Shown: in pieces, positions 37,746 to 50,745 of the stretch
Numbering within the stretch: position 1 is the first letter of the stretch
Layout of the letters: the number at the start of each line of letters is the position of its first letter
From: Nageia nagi
Lineage: Eukaryota; Pinophyta
Length of the DNA stretch: 64,000 nucleotides
Direction of reading: 5' to 3'
Assembly: GCA_050084985.1 (NCBI GenBank)
Contig: JBITNC010000001.1
Location: forward strand, 189,286,001 to 189,350,000
The notes under the pieces: generated by a model
Told to the model about the DNA's origin: nothing
Database searches by the model: none
Seen by the model: only the letters and a program-made list of their open reading frames with translations
Made by a program: the position numbers and the translations under genes

Positions 37746-38429
37746 ATAATTTCCTCTACACCCTTACCTCTACATAAAACATGAAATTTATGTTCCAACC
37801 TCTCGTCCTCTCTGCCTCTCACCTTGATAAACTTTAAAAAAACTCAAATTACCTAAAAATTTCCAAGCTATCCACCTAAGTTATTTTTTAACAAGGATGT
37901 ATTAAAATCTAAATTAGGATATCATGCATATCCTTTGGTTCAATTGTGGTCTAATTGTACAAGAAAAAAAAGGGAAACTTATCAATTTTTAACAAGTTTG
38001 TTACAACAATCACATTAGGTTTTGGCTCTTATTTTTGAACACGAATATTGTGCAATGTAGATGGAACATGAACACAAAGATAAGAATAATAAGATTTAAA
38101 TATGATTTATTATAATGCTAAAATGATCAAGAATGATCATATGAAAAAGAATTACATAAGTATGTTCAAATGAATCAAATATGCTCAACAATTTCAATTA
38201 TGATCAAATAATTCAAATATGCTCAAATGATTCAAATATGCTCTATAATATTACCACCGCAACATTTTATTTATAAAAACCAAGTAGACACATATATTTT
38301 CAACATCCATGTTTGAAACATAATTTCTCTCTTTAGCATAAAACTTTGAAAGTGGAACATTTAAGATGTGACATATTTAGGCTTTAAAAAAGAGAACATT
38401 TTCATAAATTCCCCTATTCCTACATTCTT

Positions 38430-38900
38430 TTACAAGCACTAAGAAAACATAATTTCATGGACTACAATTATTGGAGGCTATGTAATTAATGGCTACAACA
38501 AGGATGCCTTTTAAACTCTTTGATGTGATGAAGCACTTAGGAACTAACCCTAATAACATAACATTTGTATTTTCTCTACTTCATGAAAGTCTAGTGGATG
38601 AGGGTTATAAATGATTAATAACATGAGTGACTCGTATTAAATTATTCTTAGGATAAATTATTATAGATACATTGTTGACCTTATTGGTCATGCAATATAT
38701 CTTAAAGAAGCATTGAACTTCATTACCAAAATTCCTATAAAATGTAATAGATATGCATGTAAAATGTGGAAGATGCACGATGTAGATAAATTCTCATGGA
38801 TTGCAATCATTAGAGGATATGAAAATCATGGCTACAAAAAGGACACCATTAAACTTTAAAGGACACCATTAAACTTTAATCTATTGAATCACTTGGCAAC
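38430..38900 (+). pseudogene. PPR (E-class) pseudogene fragment
   Basis: Read across frames, the sequence gives a WTTIIGGYVINGYNKDAF stretch (about 38458-38512), MKHLGTNPNNITFVFSLLHE (about 38528-38587), VDLIGHAIYLKEALNFITK (about 38675-38732) and a later DVDKFSWIAIIRGYENHGY (about 38780-38835). This is the order of the last PPR motifs and the start of the E domain in plant organelle RNA-editing PPR proteins. The 21-bp block AAGGACACCATTAAACTTTAA is duplicated in tandem (38838-38879). Confidence 0.7.
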
Positions 38901-40650
38901 CATATGTTTTTTTTTTAATTTTTAATTTTAATTTTACCAACTTACCACCATTGAACTACTTTTTTATGCTTGAAAATTTTATGGGTTGAATAGTTACTTT
39001 TGGACAAGTTTTTTGACACTTAAGAAAATTTTGATACTTTAAATCATTTAATTTCAAAAATTCATAATTTACAATACTACTACAAAATATCATAATTTAT
39101 TAAAAATAAAGTTCTAATATAGATTAGGTAATGAAGGAGCCTACAACATTTTTCATCTTATCATTTTGTCTATACAACTTTGCATCCTCTTTATAGGTGA
39201 TGATCACACTGACTTTACAATAACCATTACCCAAATGTTAATGATATACCACTTCATCAAGGTTATTAATGAATGTTGTGCCTTTGGCCACTACTGCTTT
39301 TTCCCTAGTCAAACGATATGCATTTCTTTCAAATTTAAACTTTGGTACCCTTTCAAATCCCTACATGAAAAATTAATAGCCCAAATAAATTCACTATATA
39401 GCATATGATATGAACTAAGTCCATTATTTTAAACTTGAAATAATAGTCATACTATACTTGATGACTATGGGTTAGTAGGTATTAAGTTGTTATTTATGCT
39501 TTGAAATGTAAGGGTATCTTATTTTGACATGGCCTATGGAATTATATGTAAGGAATTAATGCAATGTTAGAGATGCAAAATGTAAGCATTTCAAATATAA
39601 AATAAAGAAAAAAATGACACAACTCTAGCTGTGAAATCCAAAGCATCACACCTTTCATCTTTTTATCACTCACTTCCTAATTTTTTACAATCTCTTCCTT
39701 CTCATCCTCTTCAATCATTATCTTTGTATATTTTAAAAGGCTTTGCATCTATTGCAATTCCAACTTACAACCACTAGTAGAAATCATAGTTGTCAGTGAT
39801 ATACCTTTTTCAATGCCTTGAAGTTGACCATTTTTTTTTATGTCCTAAAATCTTGGTAAGGGAATTGTTTGTAACATCTTGATTTACATAGCTTCTAGAT
39901 GTAGATGATATTGCATCATTCTAGGAACATCACATGCATAATTAACTGTGAACATATTAAAAACAAAAATCAATATAATAAAGGTTCAAAGATACTATTT
40001 CCAATGGAATGTCATTATTTTTTTCATAACTTCTAGTGAAACAAAATACCCATCCATTTTTTATGAGCTTCCATCCACACAGAAACCCTTGGTAGTGGAA
40101 TTTCTAAATTTGTTTTTCTCTTCCTTTGTAAGTATCTATAGTTGGAGAGACATAATAATAAGTAATATGATAAAATAATATATTTATGTTTATCATATAT
40201 AATGGATGTGTATGATAAAATATCATTTCATTCTCCAATTAAGGAAATATTTTTGGATATATAGTTTTCATGACAGATTAATGAGTTCTATTTTATTTAT
40301 TGATTTACCTAATCACCTAAAATGCAATGAAGAAATAAATATATAAATTTATTAGGTAGAATAAGGTGATATGCAAAATTCATATGAACTACCATAATAA
40401 AATGGGTAGTACTACTTACCTCAAGGTCAAAGTTATTCTTAGTTTTCATAAAGGCTTTCTAATTTACTTATTGTACACAAGGTGGGGGATGAGAAAGTCT
40501 ATCTTTGTCATTCTCATACTTATCATATATTTTTTTCACAAGTCAATGTGTATGATCACACCATATTTTGATAATGATCATCATTACCTATTTCTTCATT
40601 ATATTTAAAATGACATATTTTTGCTACATCAAACCATTATCTTATTAGAC
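38901..40650. other. No gene recognised
   Basis: AT-rich sequence with several short open frames that carry no recognisable motif. It separates a PPR remnant from the 3' end of a minus-strand LINE. Confidence 0.45.
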
Positions 40651-40655
40651 ATAAC

Positions 40656-43600
40656 TTTTTTTGAATGATTTTGCCTTTATATTAATCAAAAACATCATAC
40701 AAAAGAGAAGTGGGTGGAAAATGTAACACCCCAAGTGCATCATGCAAAACCAGAAACATCCAAGGTGTGAAAAAGAAAAATCACCATCCACACTACCAAA
40801 GATAAGGTAGGAAATTAAACAACAAAAATCACTTCCTACATGTGGATTAGAACAAAAAATTCCAAGTGCTACCGATACCATTAGCACCAACAAGAAGTAA
40901 AACCACATAACTAGCCAATGTTGGCCACTACTAGCAATAATCAAATGCATTTAACACTTCTCATTAGGAGGAGGATTAGTAGGTAGTGTAGAGGTTGAAG
41001 GCTCCATAAAATGCTCATTAATGTATACCATATGCTTATATACCACAACATTATTCTTCCACACATTCATACATATTTGAGAGAATATGCGACCAGTGAG
41101 TAGCATCTAAAGTGTTCCATATCTGTTGCCAATTGGAATTTGCAAAGCTAGTGGGAGTAATTTCATTAAAAGAAGTAGCCACCAACCCATTCGTAACTAC
41201 CCATTCTTTAGGTGTAGCAATTATGCATGAATTTGACCATATAGAGGAGTTACCCTACCAACCACTACCACTATGATCCCCCTAACTATCATTACACCAA
41301 GGGGAAGGTGGTTGTTCCTCCCACCTAAGGTGTCATAAAGGGGGTTTTGAATAAGTATAGGACTCTAGTCCTATTCTTGAGGGGGTAGGTGATAGTGCTA
41401 TCTATAATGAGATCACTCTACAGAATGGACATAATGGGTTATTCACACCCATGTATTTCAATCTATTACCAACATAGAGACCTTAGAATAATAAGCTTTA
41501 AAGAAAAAAGGATTGCTTTAGCTCAACATCCTTTTCCCATAAAGTATGAAATATTTTATGCCATAATTTGTTAGGGGATTTAATGACCAATCTATGATTA
41601 AGCTTAGGCCAACACCATAGGCAAGTTGGGAGAAAGTCAATTATAACCATATTTAGCTAAGTAAAAAGAGAATGAAACTCCTATATGCCACTTCCATTAT
41701 ATCTACTAAGGGTGCTGACAATTTTGACCTATATTTGGCCATAATGAGAAGGATTGCTATTCAACACAATCTCAATAATATTTTTTTCATTGGGCTTAAG
41801 ATTAATTTTCTATTTGAATGTGTCTTAGGGAATCTAGCTTTTGGTAGCCTGGTTGAAAACATCTTGGAGAGAGGTAATGCCTTTTTTAAAGAATATGAGA
41901 GTTTTAATCCATTGTGTTTAGGCCAAAGTTAGACTCTATCATTGGATGGTCAGATACCACCACATATTAAGAGTGTAAAGGGAGAGACCCTTGCATCTAC
42001 CACCACCTTTTTAGTGAAGCCAAGGCTTGATAACTTTCCATTCTTTTTAGATACTCTTATAAATAAAGGATCCCATAATTTTAATTGGAATAGGGACCAC
42101 AATGAGCTTAGGGAAGTCTAGGTTTTTCCAAGCTTTTTTCTCTAAGGGTAAACCTTGAGAAATACAATGTTGAAGAAGGAGTTTTTAGGCTTTTGAGCCT
42201 TAGAGATCCCTAATAATCCATTTAGTGCTTAGAGCAATGCCTTGTCTCTGGAAATAAAATATCTCCATACCACTTGAGAGATTACACAACTCTATGAAAT
42301 CATTTTTTCCCTTGTTATTGGATCAAAGAAAATATCTAACCAACTTCTCTAATTTTTTATAACAATATTGGGAAGGAACCTAATAGAAGAGTAATAAACA
42401 TGGGTGGAGGCAAGCACCTTGGAATAAATTTGGAATTTCCTAGCAAGCAAAATCTTTTTAGCAATCCAGTATGCCAATTTTTTTCCACTTGTTGAATAAC
42501 ATAATTCTAGAGTTGAGCATATGTAGATTGGAAAGAAAAGGGGATCCCTAAGAATTTGAACATCTCTCCCAAATGAATTCATTACCATTGATATGAAAGA
42601 AGCCAATCAAGAGTATCTATCATGGCTTATCTATAACAAGAGCTTTTCGTCCATCGAATGGAGGTCCTCAAGGCTTTACAAAAAATGTTAAGACATTAAA
42701 AAGCTTGTTGAATAAAAGCTTGGTATTATCTTAAAGTGAGGAAGGAATCATCAACAAAGTGACCATTGATAAGATGAACTTGATTCCTAGGCAGAGAAAT
42801 ACCTTGAAGCAATCCTTGGGAAGCTTTACTATTTAAAATATAACCAAAAGCTTCAATAGCTAAAACATAAAGAGATTAGGCCAAAGGATAGCCCTATCTA
42901 ATTGATCTGAAAAGACCAATTTTATCTATTTGCCCATATAGGGTGATGACTATTGAATCATAAGAAAATAACATTTTAATTGATGTAAGAAAGGCAGGGC
43001 CAAATCCTAAGGCTTAAGGCATGGAAAGAATAAAATTCCATTCAATTTTATCATAAGCTTTCTCAAAGTCAATTTTTTCAAATAAAGTGTTTTGGATGGA
43101 AGTCCAAGCCCACTCCATTCCTTCCTAGAAAATAGTTACATTTTCAAGAATATACTTACTCTAAATGAACCTAATTTGTTCAATATGAATAATTTGGGGT
43201 AGAAGAGGGTTGAGCTTTAAAGAAAGAGCTTTGGCTATAATTTTATATCTAACATTGAGCAAAGTGTTGGGCCATTAGCTACCAATAAGCTCAAGGTTTC
43301 CTATTTTGGGAATCAACTTAATATTACCTTTGTTGATAATAATTCCCAAGGAGCCAATTAAAAAGCTTCTTTGTAAACATTTAGAAGATCTTGACCCACT
43401 TCATCCCAGAGTATTTTATAGAATTCATAAGGGAATCCATTGAGCCAAGGTGCTTTTTCACTGGCCATGTAAGAGAAATATGTATTTAAATATCCAACTA
43501 AGAGTGGATAGTCAAATTTCTCTTTCTAAGAGAGAGTAAGCTTATCAAGAATCATGCTACAACATTCTTACAGAGCTTTTTAACTTTCAAAATTGAATTC

Positions 43601-44909
43601 CTACAAGGCAAAAACCTACTATTAATGTTTGGTAAAAGCATTAGTAATACTAGGAGGGTCTATGATCCTAACATATTCATACATAATGGCTTTGAATTAG
43701 GCTATAGTTCTAGGAAATTGAAGCTATTAATGAACTTATTTAGTAAATTTATTTCCAATGTGAAGCCAATGAAGTTGGGCTTGAATCTAAGCACCTTTAG
43801 CCTCATAGATTTCCACTTTTCTTAACTCATACTAAAAAGTAGAAACATGTTGAATAGGAGTGTTATAGGGATTAGCTTTGAGGTGAATCAAGGCTCAAAA
43901 AAACTCCTTTCTAAGAGAAGAATTGGATTGCTTGTGAATTTGAGCAAGCTCATTTTCTAGAACTCTTAAAATAGTGGAAGTACGAAGGATAACATCATTC
44001 TACCACTCAATCTAACCCAAATATTTAGAAGGTATAAGAACCAAATTGTAGACCATACAAATATGAGATATGGTGGTTAGGTTGTGTGAAAAGGATACAT
44101 TAATATAAAACTAAGAATGGAACACTATGGGAATATACTAAGGGAAGAAACTATAAAAATATAGGGCAAATGATCAAAAGTTATCTTATTGAGGAAAGAG
44201 ATCACTAGAGGTGAATTTTGGGCAAGGTAATGAAAGGAAAATCTAGTATGGTCCATGAGCATGGCCCAGCCCAACCTCTTTAAAACATTATTTTCCTCCT
44301 CCTAGAATTTTGACCAAGTGAACCAAGTAAAGTATGAGAAGCTTTGAGGGATGTGACAAGTATTGGGATCCACTAAACCATGTTTATTTTTGAGAAAAAA
44401 CTAGTAATCTCTTTCTCCTACACACCAATGCATGGGAAGCCTCCCAAATTTATCTTTTAGCCTTTTGACCATGTTGAAATCTTGACATAAAAGGCAAATA
44501 ATTGATGACATTAACAAGGCAAGCCAATGCCAAAGATCACATCTATAAGGTACTTGATTAGAGGCATAGATGTTGATAATATCGAAAGGTTACCCACCAA
44601 TGTCAAATAATGTCCATCCAACCTAGTTTGAGGGGTTTGTGCCCCAAGAGACAAGCATAAAATTCCATTTAGTTGGTACTAAAGTGATAGCTCCACATTT
44701 ATCTTGATAATGATTGGTAGCATAGAAAGAGTTTCCCAACCATAAAAAGGAACTGACACATTCAACGTCAAAATCTAAGATTTTAACTTTTTGCAAATAA
44801 ATAATATTCATTTCCCATACAAATAATTGAATTTTGCAATTTCACTATGGATAAAATATTTTTGAATTGGGTCCATCAGTCCTTTGACATTCTATGACAT
44901 AAAAATCAT
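40656..44909 (-). pseudogene. LINE ORF2 remnant and 3' end, minus strand
   Basis: The endonuclease opens MIFMS, a stop in place of Trp, then NVKGL at 44909, and continues with IIYLQKVK, FLWLGNSF and LVSWGTNPSN (44811-44623). Reverse transcriptase pieces include DFEKAYDKIEWNFI (about 43073-43032) and ALGFGPAFL, and the later KKLAYWIAKKILL and FQIYSKVLAS stretches (about 42480-42405). The 3' end reads into an A run (T run on the plus strand, 40656-40662), the expected LINE poly(A). Stops are frequent. The first stop in the endonuclease is a TGG to TAG change. Confidence 0.8.
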
Positions 44910-46167
44910 TGAGCAAAGTCAAGATTCATATCACCTTCAAACTCTTCTATCTCTTCATCTTTCATGACTAACTCCTTATTATCCCCTAGATTCCCAAGCA
45001 TGGACTAATGTTTTACAAGAAAGTTGGTATGGTTGGTTCCAACAAAAACACTAAATGGAAACTTATCTTACTGGTTGGAGGTCAATCTTTTAGGAGGACT
45101 ATGGGACCTCTTAAGTCTCATCAAAGCCTCCTTATAATTAGTCTCTAAAGCTTGAAGAGAACTAGAGAAATTGGGGAGAAAAATTAGGTATGAGGTGGTT
45201 ATGATGGCTGAAATGGGTGGCTTGTGTATCGAGGTTGGTTGAGAGGCCATATCCTAGCTAAGGGTATCACGAGGTGGAGCAATGGGAGTTGGCCTTAGAT
45301 TTTATCAAGGGTTATGATTTTTCTTACCCAATAAGATTCATTACTATGATTCTCCATTCCCATTATGGTTAGTAGGTTTAGCTATAGGCTAAGGAGTTGG
45401 AGTAGGAGTCCGGATAGCCATTGTATTAGGTGCTTGGTTGTGAGGCTTAAACCTACCTTCCATAAGAGCAAAATCTCTAATCTTGTTCTCAACTTATTGG
45501 AACTGATAACAAGTGTTAGACAGGTTGATATAGACCATTGGAAATAAGAGGAATAGCTAAAATTGATGATAATATGTTCTCTTAAATCTTTTGAAAGATT
45601 TATCTTAACACATACCCTCCTATAAAGGTGTACTCCATAAAATCTTAGCTACTCTACATAGAAAAAAATGAATATTATGAAATTTCATATAAGTATTCAA
45701 AAGTGGATATTATGAAATTTGTTGCTTGTTAAATTATCTTATCCATTGTCCAATAATTATATTTAACTTTCATTGGGATTGCTTTCCAATATTTCTAGGT
45801 GATAGAGATAAGATCCCTCACTATAAACCCTAAAAAAGATGAAAACATCATGACATTTTCTCTAATGGGTTATCTAAGTAGATTAGAAATGATATCCACC
45901 TTATATATGGTGCTTATCTTCATTATTAATCTTGTTGGACCTTTTTTCTTTGGTTTGAAGAGTTTAAAGTATGCATGATGTCTTGATATCAACACCTATA
46001 CATTGGAAAACATCATAAGGCTCATCATTTAAATCATATGCATGGTTGTTGGCCAAATCATTATTAGGGTCATTGGCCAAAGCATCAACACGATCATCAT
46101 TTATGATGCTCTCACCATTAGATTCATTTATGTTATGAACTACATATTTTTTAGCTTCCTCACCCAC
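44910..46167 (-). pseudogene. LINE ORF1 remnant, minus strand
   Basis: This lies immediately upstream of the minus-strand ORF2. A YRRVCVKINLSKDL stretch (about 45626-45585) resembles the end of the DUF4283-like domain found in plant LINE ORF1. Open pieces lie at 45250-45068 and 46167-45964, the latter acidic. The assignment rests mainly on position before ORF2 and this short similarity. Confidence 0.5.
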
Positions 46168-46429
46168 TAAAAAAGATCACATCTATCTAGTGTTCAAAGT
46201 TATTACAATATACAATAGTCACCAATAAAGCCACAATCAATTTTAATATGCTCACATTAACTACTATTGAATAACACTATCAAATTTCAAGTTCTTACTA
46301 TCATGTCCTTATTTTTTCCTTTTTGGGAGAGTGCCACTCTACATATTATCAAGCTTTAATTTCCCACTATTAGAACATATCAATATTTAAATACACAAAT
46401 ATTGATAATTATTTAACAAGATGCATGAT

Positions 46430-47200
46430 GCAACTATAGTTTCATGGAATGCAATGATCACATGATAAGAATAAAATGGGTTTTGTAAAAAAACTCTATC
46501 ATTATGCATTAATTGTAGACCACCTTGGTTATGTAGGATATATTGAGGAAGATTTGAACTTCATTACCAAAATGCTCATAAAACTTGAAGTGGGTGTATG
46601 GATGTGTCTACTTAGTGCTTACAAATCACATAATAATATACCAATAAGGATCTTTATGGAAATAATCATTTTTTTTGTTGAAGCCTAAATATGTTTCATA
46701 TTTGGTTCTACTTTCAAATATTTATGTTGAAGTGGGAAATTATTTTTCAAATATGGAAAATGTTCTTGTAGAGATTATTGGTGATGTAAAATAATACAAC
46801 ATCTAAATAGTCTTACATAATCACATGGTGCATGCTTTCAAGTATATAAGAAATCATATTCCATTTCATTTTTTCAAAAAGTGTTGTGAAGAACCTTTGG
46901 GTATGCATTAACTATACTTCAAACAAGTTTATCTCCAAGTATCTAATAAATTTTTGCATGCCATCCTATGTTCCCAAATACAATTTCTTAGAATGCAATG
47001 ATTGGAGGATATGCAATTCATAACTACAACAAAGATGCCCTTAAACTCTTTAATATTATGAAGCACTTGAGAATAAACCCTTATAAAATTACCTTTCTTT
47101 GTGTTCTTACTTTTAAATAGTTTAATATCATGACCAAATTTTCTTACATTATTCTTGGGATGAATCATTATCCATTCATTTATTGACCTTCTTGGTCATG
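46430..47200 (+). pseudogene. PPR (E-class) pseudogene
   Basis: The sequence reads LFNKMHDATIVSWNAMI (about 46409-46462), VDHLGYVGYIEEDLNFITK and GVWMCLLSAYKSHNNIPI (46512-46655), then a second pass with NAMIGGYAIHNYNKDALKLF (about 46990-47053) and MKHLRINPYKITFLCVL (about 47055-47110). These are the last PPR motifs and E motif of plant organelle-targeted PPR proteins. Stops and shifts occur. Two passes suggest a partial duplication. It continues into the tandem array at 47201. Confidence 0.7.
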
Positions 47201-47700
47201 TAGGCTATTTTTAGGGAGCTTTGAACTTCACAACCAAAATATCCATAAAACCTTAGTTAGGTATGTGGATGTGTCTACTTGGTGCTTATAAATCAAATAT
47301 TTTATTTTGTGTAGGCTATGTTAAGGGAGATTTAAACTTCACTACCAAAATACCCATAAATCCTAAATTAGGTGTGTGGATGTATCTATGTGGTGCTTAT
47401 AAATCAAATGTTATAGTTCGTGCAGGCTATCTTGAGGGATCTTTGAACTTCATTGCCAAATTACCAATAAAACATAAATTGGTTGTGTGTATGTGTCTAC
47501 TTGGTTCTTGTAAATTGAGTTTGATGATTTGTGTAAGCCATCTTGAGGGAGAGTTTAAAATGCCTATAAACACTAAATTAGGTATGTGGATATATCTACT
47601 TGGTGCTTGTAAATTGAATGTTGTATCTTGAGAGAAATTTGAACTATGTTGCTAAAATACCCATAAAACTTGAATTTGATGTATGGCTATTATTTCTAAT
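47201..47700 (+). repeat. Tandem array of PPR E-motif units, period about 111 bp
   Basis: Units start at 47201, 47312, 47422 and 47534, with a shortened one near 47620. Each encodes about 37 residues of the form GYLEGSLNFIAKLPIK then LGVWMCLLGAYKSN. A frame from 47263 to 47631 stays open for 122 codons through four units, so the array keeps phase. The units look like amplification of one E-motif exon segment. The array carries no start context of a gene and sits in a decayed PPR locus. Confidence 0.75.
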
Positions 47701-47720
47701 TGGTGCTTGTATATCATATG

Positions 47721-49933
47721 TTATGGTTTTGAATGCAAAATATGGAAGAATGAAATAATATACTAATCAACAACAAATTGAAAACAAGAATTTTTGGAAG
47801 GTGAAATGTTTTTCTTAAGACTTAAACCATACCATCAAAAATATCTCAACATAAAGGGATGTTAGAACTTAGTTTCAAATATTTATAGGTCTTACAAAAG
47901 TTTCAATGTATTGAACCAACAACATACAAGTTGGAGTTATCTAAGTATTAAAAAGTTTCTCTATTATTGCATATCTCTTATCTTAAGAAGGTAGTTTGTT
48001 CACAAGTAAAGGTTCAAAAATAATTACTCAAATTCTTAGAGGATGGCTCTATAATGGTTGAAATTAAAGAAATTTTAGAATGACATACCAATTAGCTTTG
48101 TAATCATACCATTATGGTAGTTCTTTTCTAGTGGCATAGATTAGCACTTGAGGATATGACTTGGGAGGTACTTCATCAACTTCAAAAGCAATTTTTCCAA
48201 TTTTAAATGTGAGAAAAAAGCTCTTTTCTAATAGGGTGACAAATTAGGATCCCCAATAATAATATTGAATTATTAGTGATTAATTAATTATCAACTTATA
48301 TTGACTTGTAATGTGAATTTCCTTATTCTTGTAAGATGAATAGTCATTTTGTAATGAACTACCAATTAGGGTTAGGATAATATTACTATAAATATGTGTA
48401 AGAGGGATACATATATCCTCTTGGATAAATATTTATTTTTTGAGTTGTAAGGAGGAATCCCCCTCAAAGTGGCTTTCAATTTGTATTGTTATTCAGTAAA
48501 GTTATTTCATTATGTTATCTTATTATAGTTTTGAATTGCATTACTTTCATATATATTTTGTTCCCATTTGGGATAATTTTATTTTTAGATATTCTAGGTT
48601 CCTAAAAATTCTTACCCACTTAAGGATATGTGTATATTTTGGTCAATGGTTTATCGCTTGTGTAATAGGATGAGCCAAAATGTGATTTTTTCCTATAAAA
48701 GCAAGGTGTGGCCTTGAGGAAAATACACACTTTGAAGAGCAAGCTTATTCTAATAATTGGGTTGTGTGGAGGATCTTAGAACTAATTTGTTTGCAAGAGA
48801 ATACAACATTGTGGCCTTGATCTAAATCCATGTTTAACATTTTTTGAGAGTAATTATAGATTTATGTTATATAATGAATGTTTCTCACTACTTGGTAGTG
48901 AGTTTTACCAATCTACATTATGAGTTTGTTGTCTATTTGTATGATTATTTTGGAGCTAAAGAGCCTCTTTATGTTTGTATAAGTGTTACATGAAGGTCTT
49001 GGTGGAGAAACCTATCAATATCTCATGTTTAGTATCGAAGCTTTCTTGCAGTGATCTCCTCCAAGTTTCAAACTTTATCATATTGAGGTAATTATCATTC
49101 AAGATATATACATTTAAACCATATATTTCATTTTCTACAAGCTTTTTAGTGTTAATACTAACTTCTAGATTATGTATTTGATGTTAGCATTACTTTTTTT
49201 CATATTGAATATTTAGACACTTCATATTGTGTTAAAATAAAGAGGTTTTTATTTATGAAAAAACTAATTGTTAATATTTTTAATCATTTTACAATATTTC
49301 ATAGAAAAGTGAGACAAATGCTATTTTTCACTTTTAAGTTGATATATGAATAGAACCCATTGAGATATTTTAAATGGTTCAAAAATTATTTAAAACTAAT
49401 TTACAATTTTCAATATATGAATACGTTTTCCACCTTCATCTTTGATGATAATTAGCTTCTTATCGAACCTCACAAGGGTGATGATGGTAATTGGCCTCCT
49501 CATGGGAAATGATGATAGCTAGCCACTCCCCAACCCCCACAAGTTGTTTCCCCCTTAGGGTTGCATGAAAAGACCCATAAGGGCTTTCCACCATACCCCA
49601 AGCCCTAATGGAGTTGCATTGGGCTCCACACAAATAATAAAATAAATTAAAATAAATAAAAAATTTTGTTTATATTTTTTTAATAATAAAAATATTAATT
49701 TTTTAAATTAAATTTTTATAAATATATATATTTATATGATATATATTATATATAGGATTATATATTATATATTATATTTTATTTTTATATTAATTTTGAT
49801 GCATGAGGTGCTACATTCTATAAAAGAAAAGAGAGAGGAAGCAATGGTGTTGAAATAAGATATGGAGTTTTATGGGGAAAATCCTTGAGTATTTTAGTTT
49901 TTTAAAGATTTGGAAAAAATGGATATTACCATG
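47721..49933. other. No gene recognised; possible LTR or promoter pieces
   Basis: Two stretches look like LTR promoters: ACTATAAATATGTG near 48388 and CCTATAAAAGCAAGG near 48692, each followed by 100-200 bp of leader-like sequence. I cannot find paired ends or target duplications. The stretch 49620-49800 is extremely AT-rich with TATATA runs. Confidence 0.35.
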
Positions 49934-50732
49934 TGTTAATATGTGTTTTGGTATCACTTAGGGTTTTACTCTAAATAAACTAAAATTACTTAAGTAATTA
50001 ATCTATAATTTATCTAAGCTAATTAAATCAAATAAACATACATGAAATAGGGGAATATAATAATGCTATAACTAAAAAATGAAATTACATTGATGTCAAG
50101 ATGTAAAACAAGCTACACGTACTAAAGATAAAAGATTTAAGTGAAAGGTAAATACTTGTGTTTCCTTACCTATTCCATGGTCGAGGATATGATGGATGAA
50201 CTTGTCAAAGAGTAGTAACCTTGCTATGTGAACCCCAAGGCCAACTACAGAAGAAACACTAGTGTGAGAATGGAATGAATCTTTGAGATCTCAATTAGTG
50301 TGAGTGTGAATGCTCTTCAAGAATGAAGTTCACCAACAAGGATCAATGAAAGTAGAGATGACAACAAGTTGAATCAAGCATATGATTATGGAAGTGGATA
50401 ACAAATATTTTCTTGATTAATAACAAGATTCCAATATCAATAGGTAGTGTTTAGAAACACCCAAGTATAGGGTATCAACTATCGAGATATAATCTTGATA
50501 TGCTTTCCCAAGTTAGAGATACATTTATATCAAACACGATTCACCATTCAATCCCTTGAATATTGGTTGAAGCCATCCTAATGTACCTATCATAAAATAT
50601 AAGAACACCACTTGATAAATATGTGATAATATGGTGAAATATGACTAAAATGTTATGAAATATGACTAAATATGTATATAAAGTTGTACCTAAGTGGGAC
50701 CATGTTAAAAGGACCACTTTTAAGTGTCAACA
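49934..50732 (-). repeat. 3' LTR of gypsy element B
   Basis: In plus-strand sense it begins TGTTAATATGTG and ends AAGTGTCAACA (799 bp). A polypurine tract lies directly outside its right end in element sense (AAAGAGGGGAATC, minus strand 50745-50733). It has a decayed sister copy at 1740-2545. The bases just beyond its outer end are CCATG (49929-49933); the matching duplication would be right of the window. Confidence 0.85.
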
Positions 50733-50745
50733 GATTCCCCTCTTT
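50733..50745 (-). promoter_or_regulatory. Polypurine tract of gypsy element B
   Basis: AAAGAGGGGAATC on the minus strand, directly before the TGTTGACAC start of the 3' LTR. It primes plus-strand DNA synthesis in functional relatives. Confidence 0.8.

Noticed and set aside
40645-40950. 101-residue minus-strand hydrophobic frame
   Set aside because: It falls in the 3' untranslated end of the minus-strand LINE, ending at its poly(A); no motif is visible.
47201-47700. CRISPR-like regular repeat
   Set aside because: The spacing is regular but whole units are repeated with no unique spacers, and the context is a plant nuclear PPR locus.
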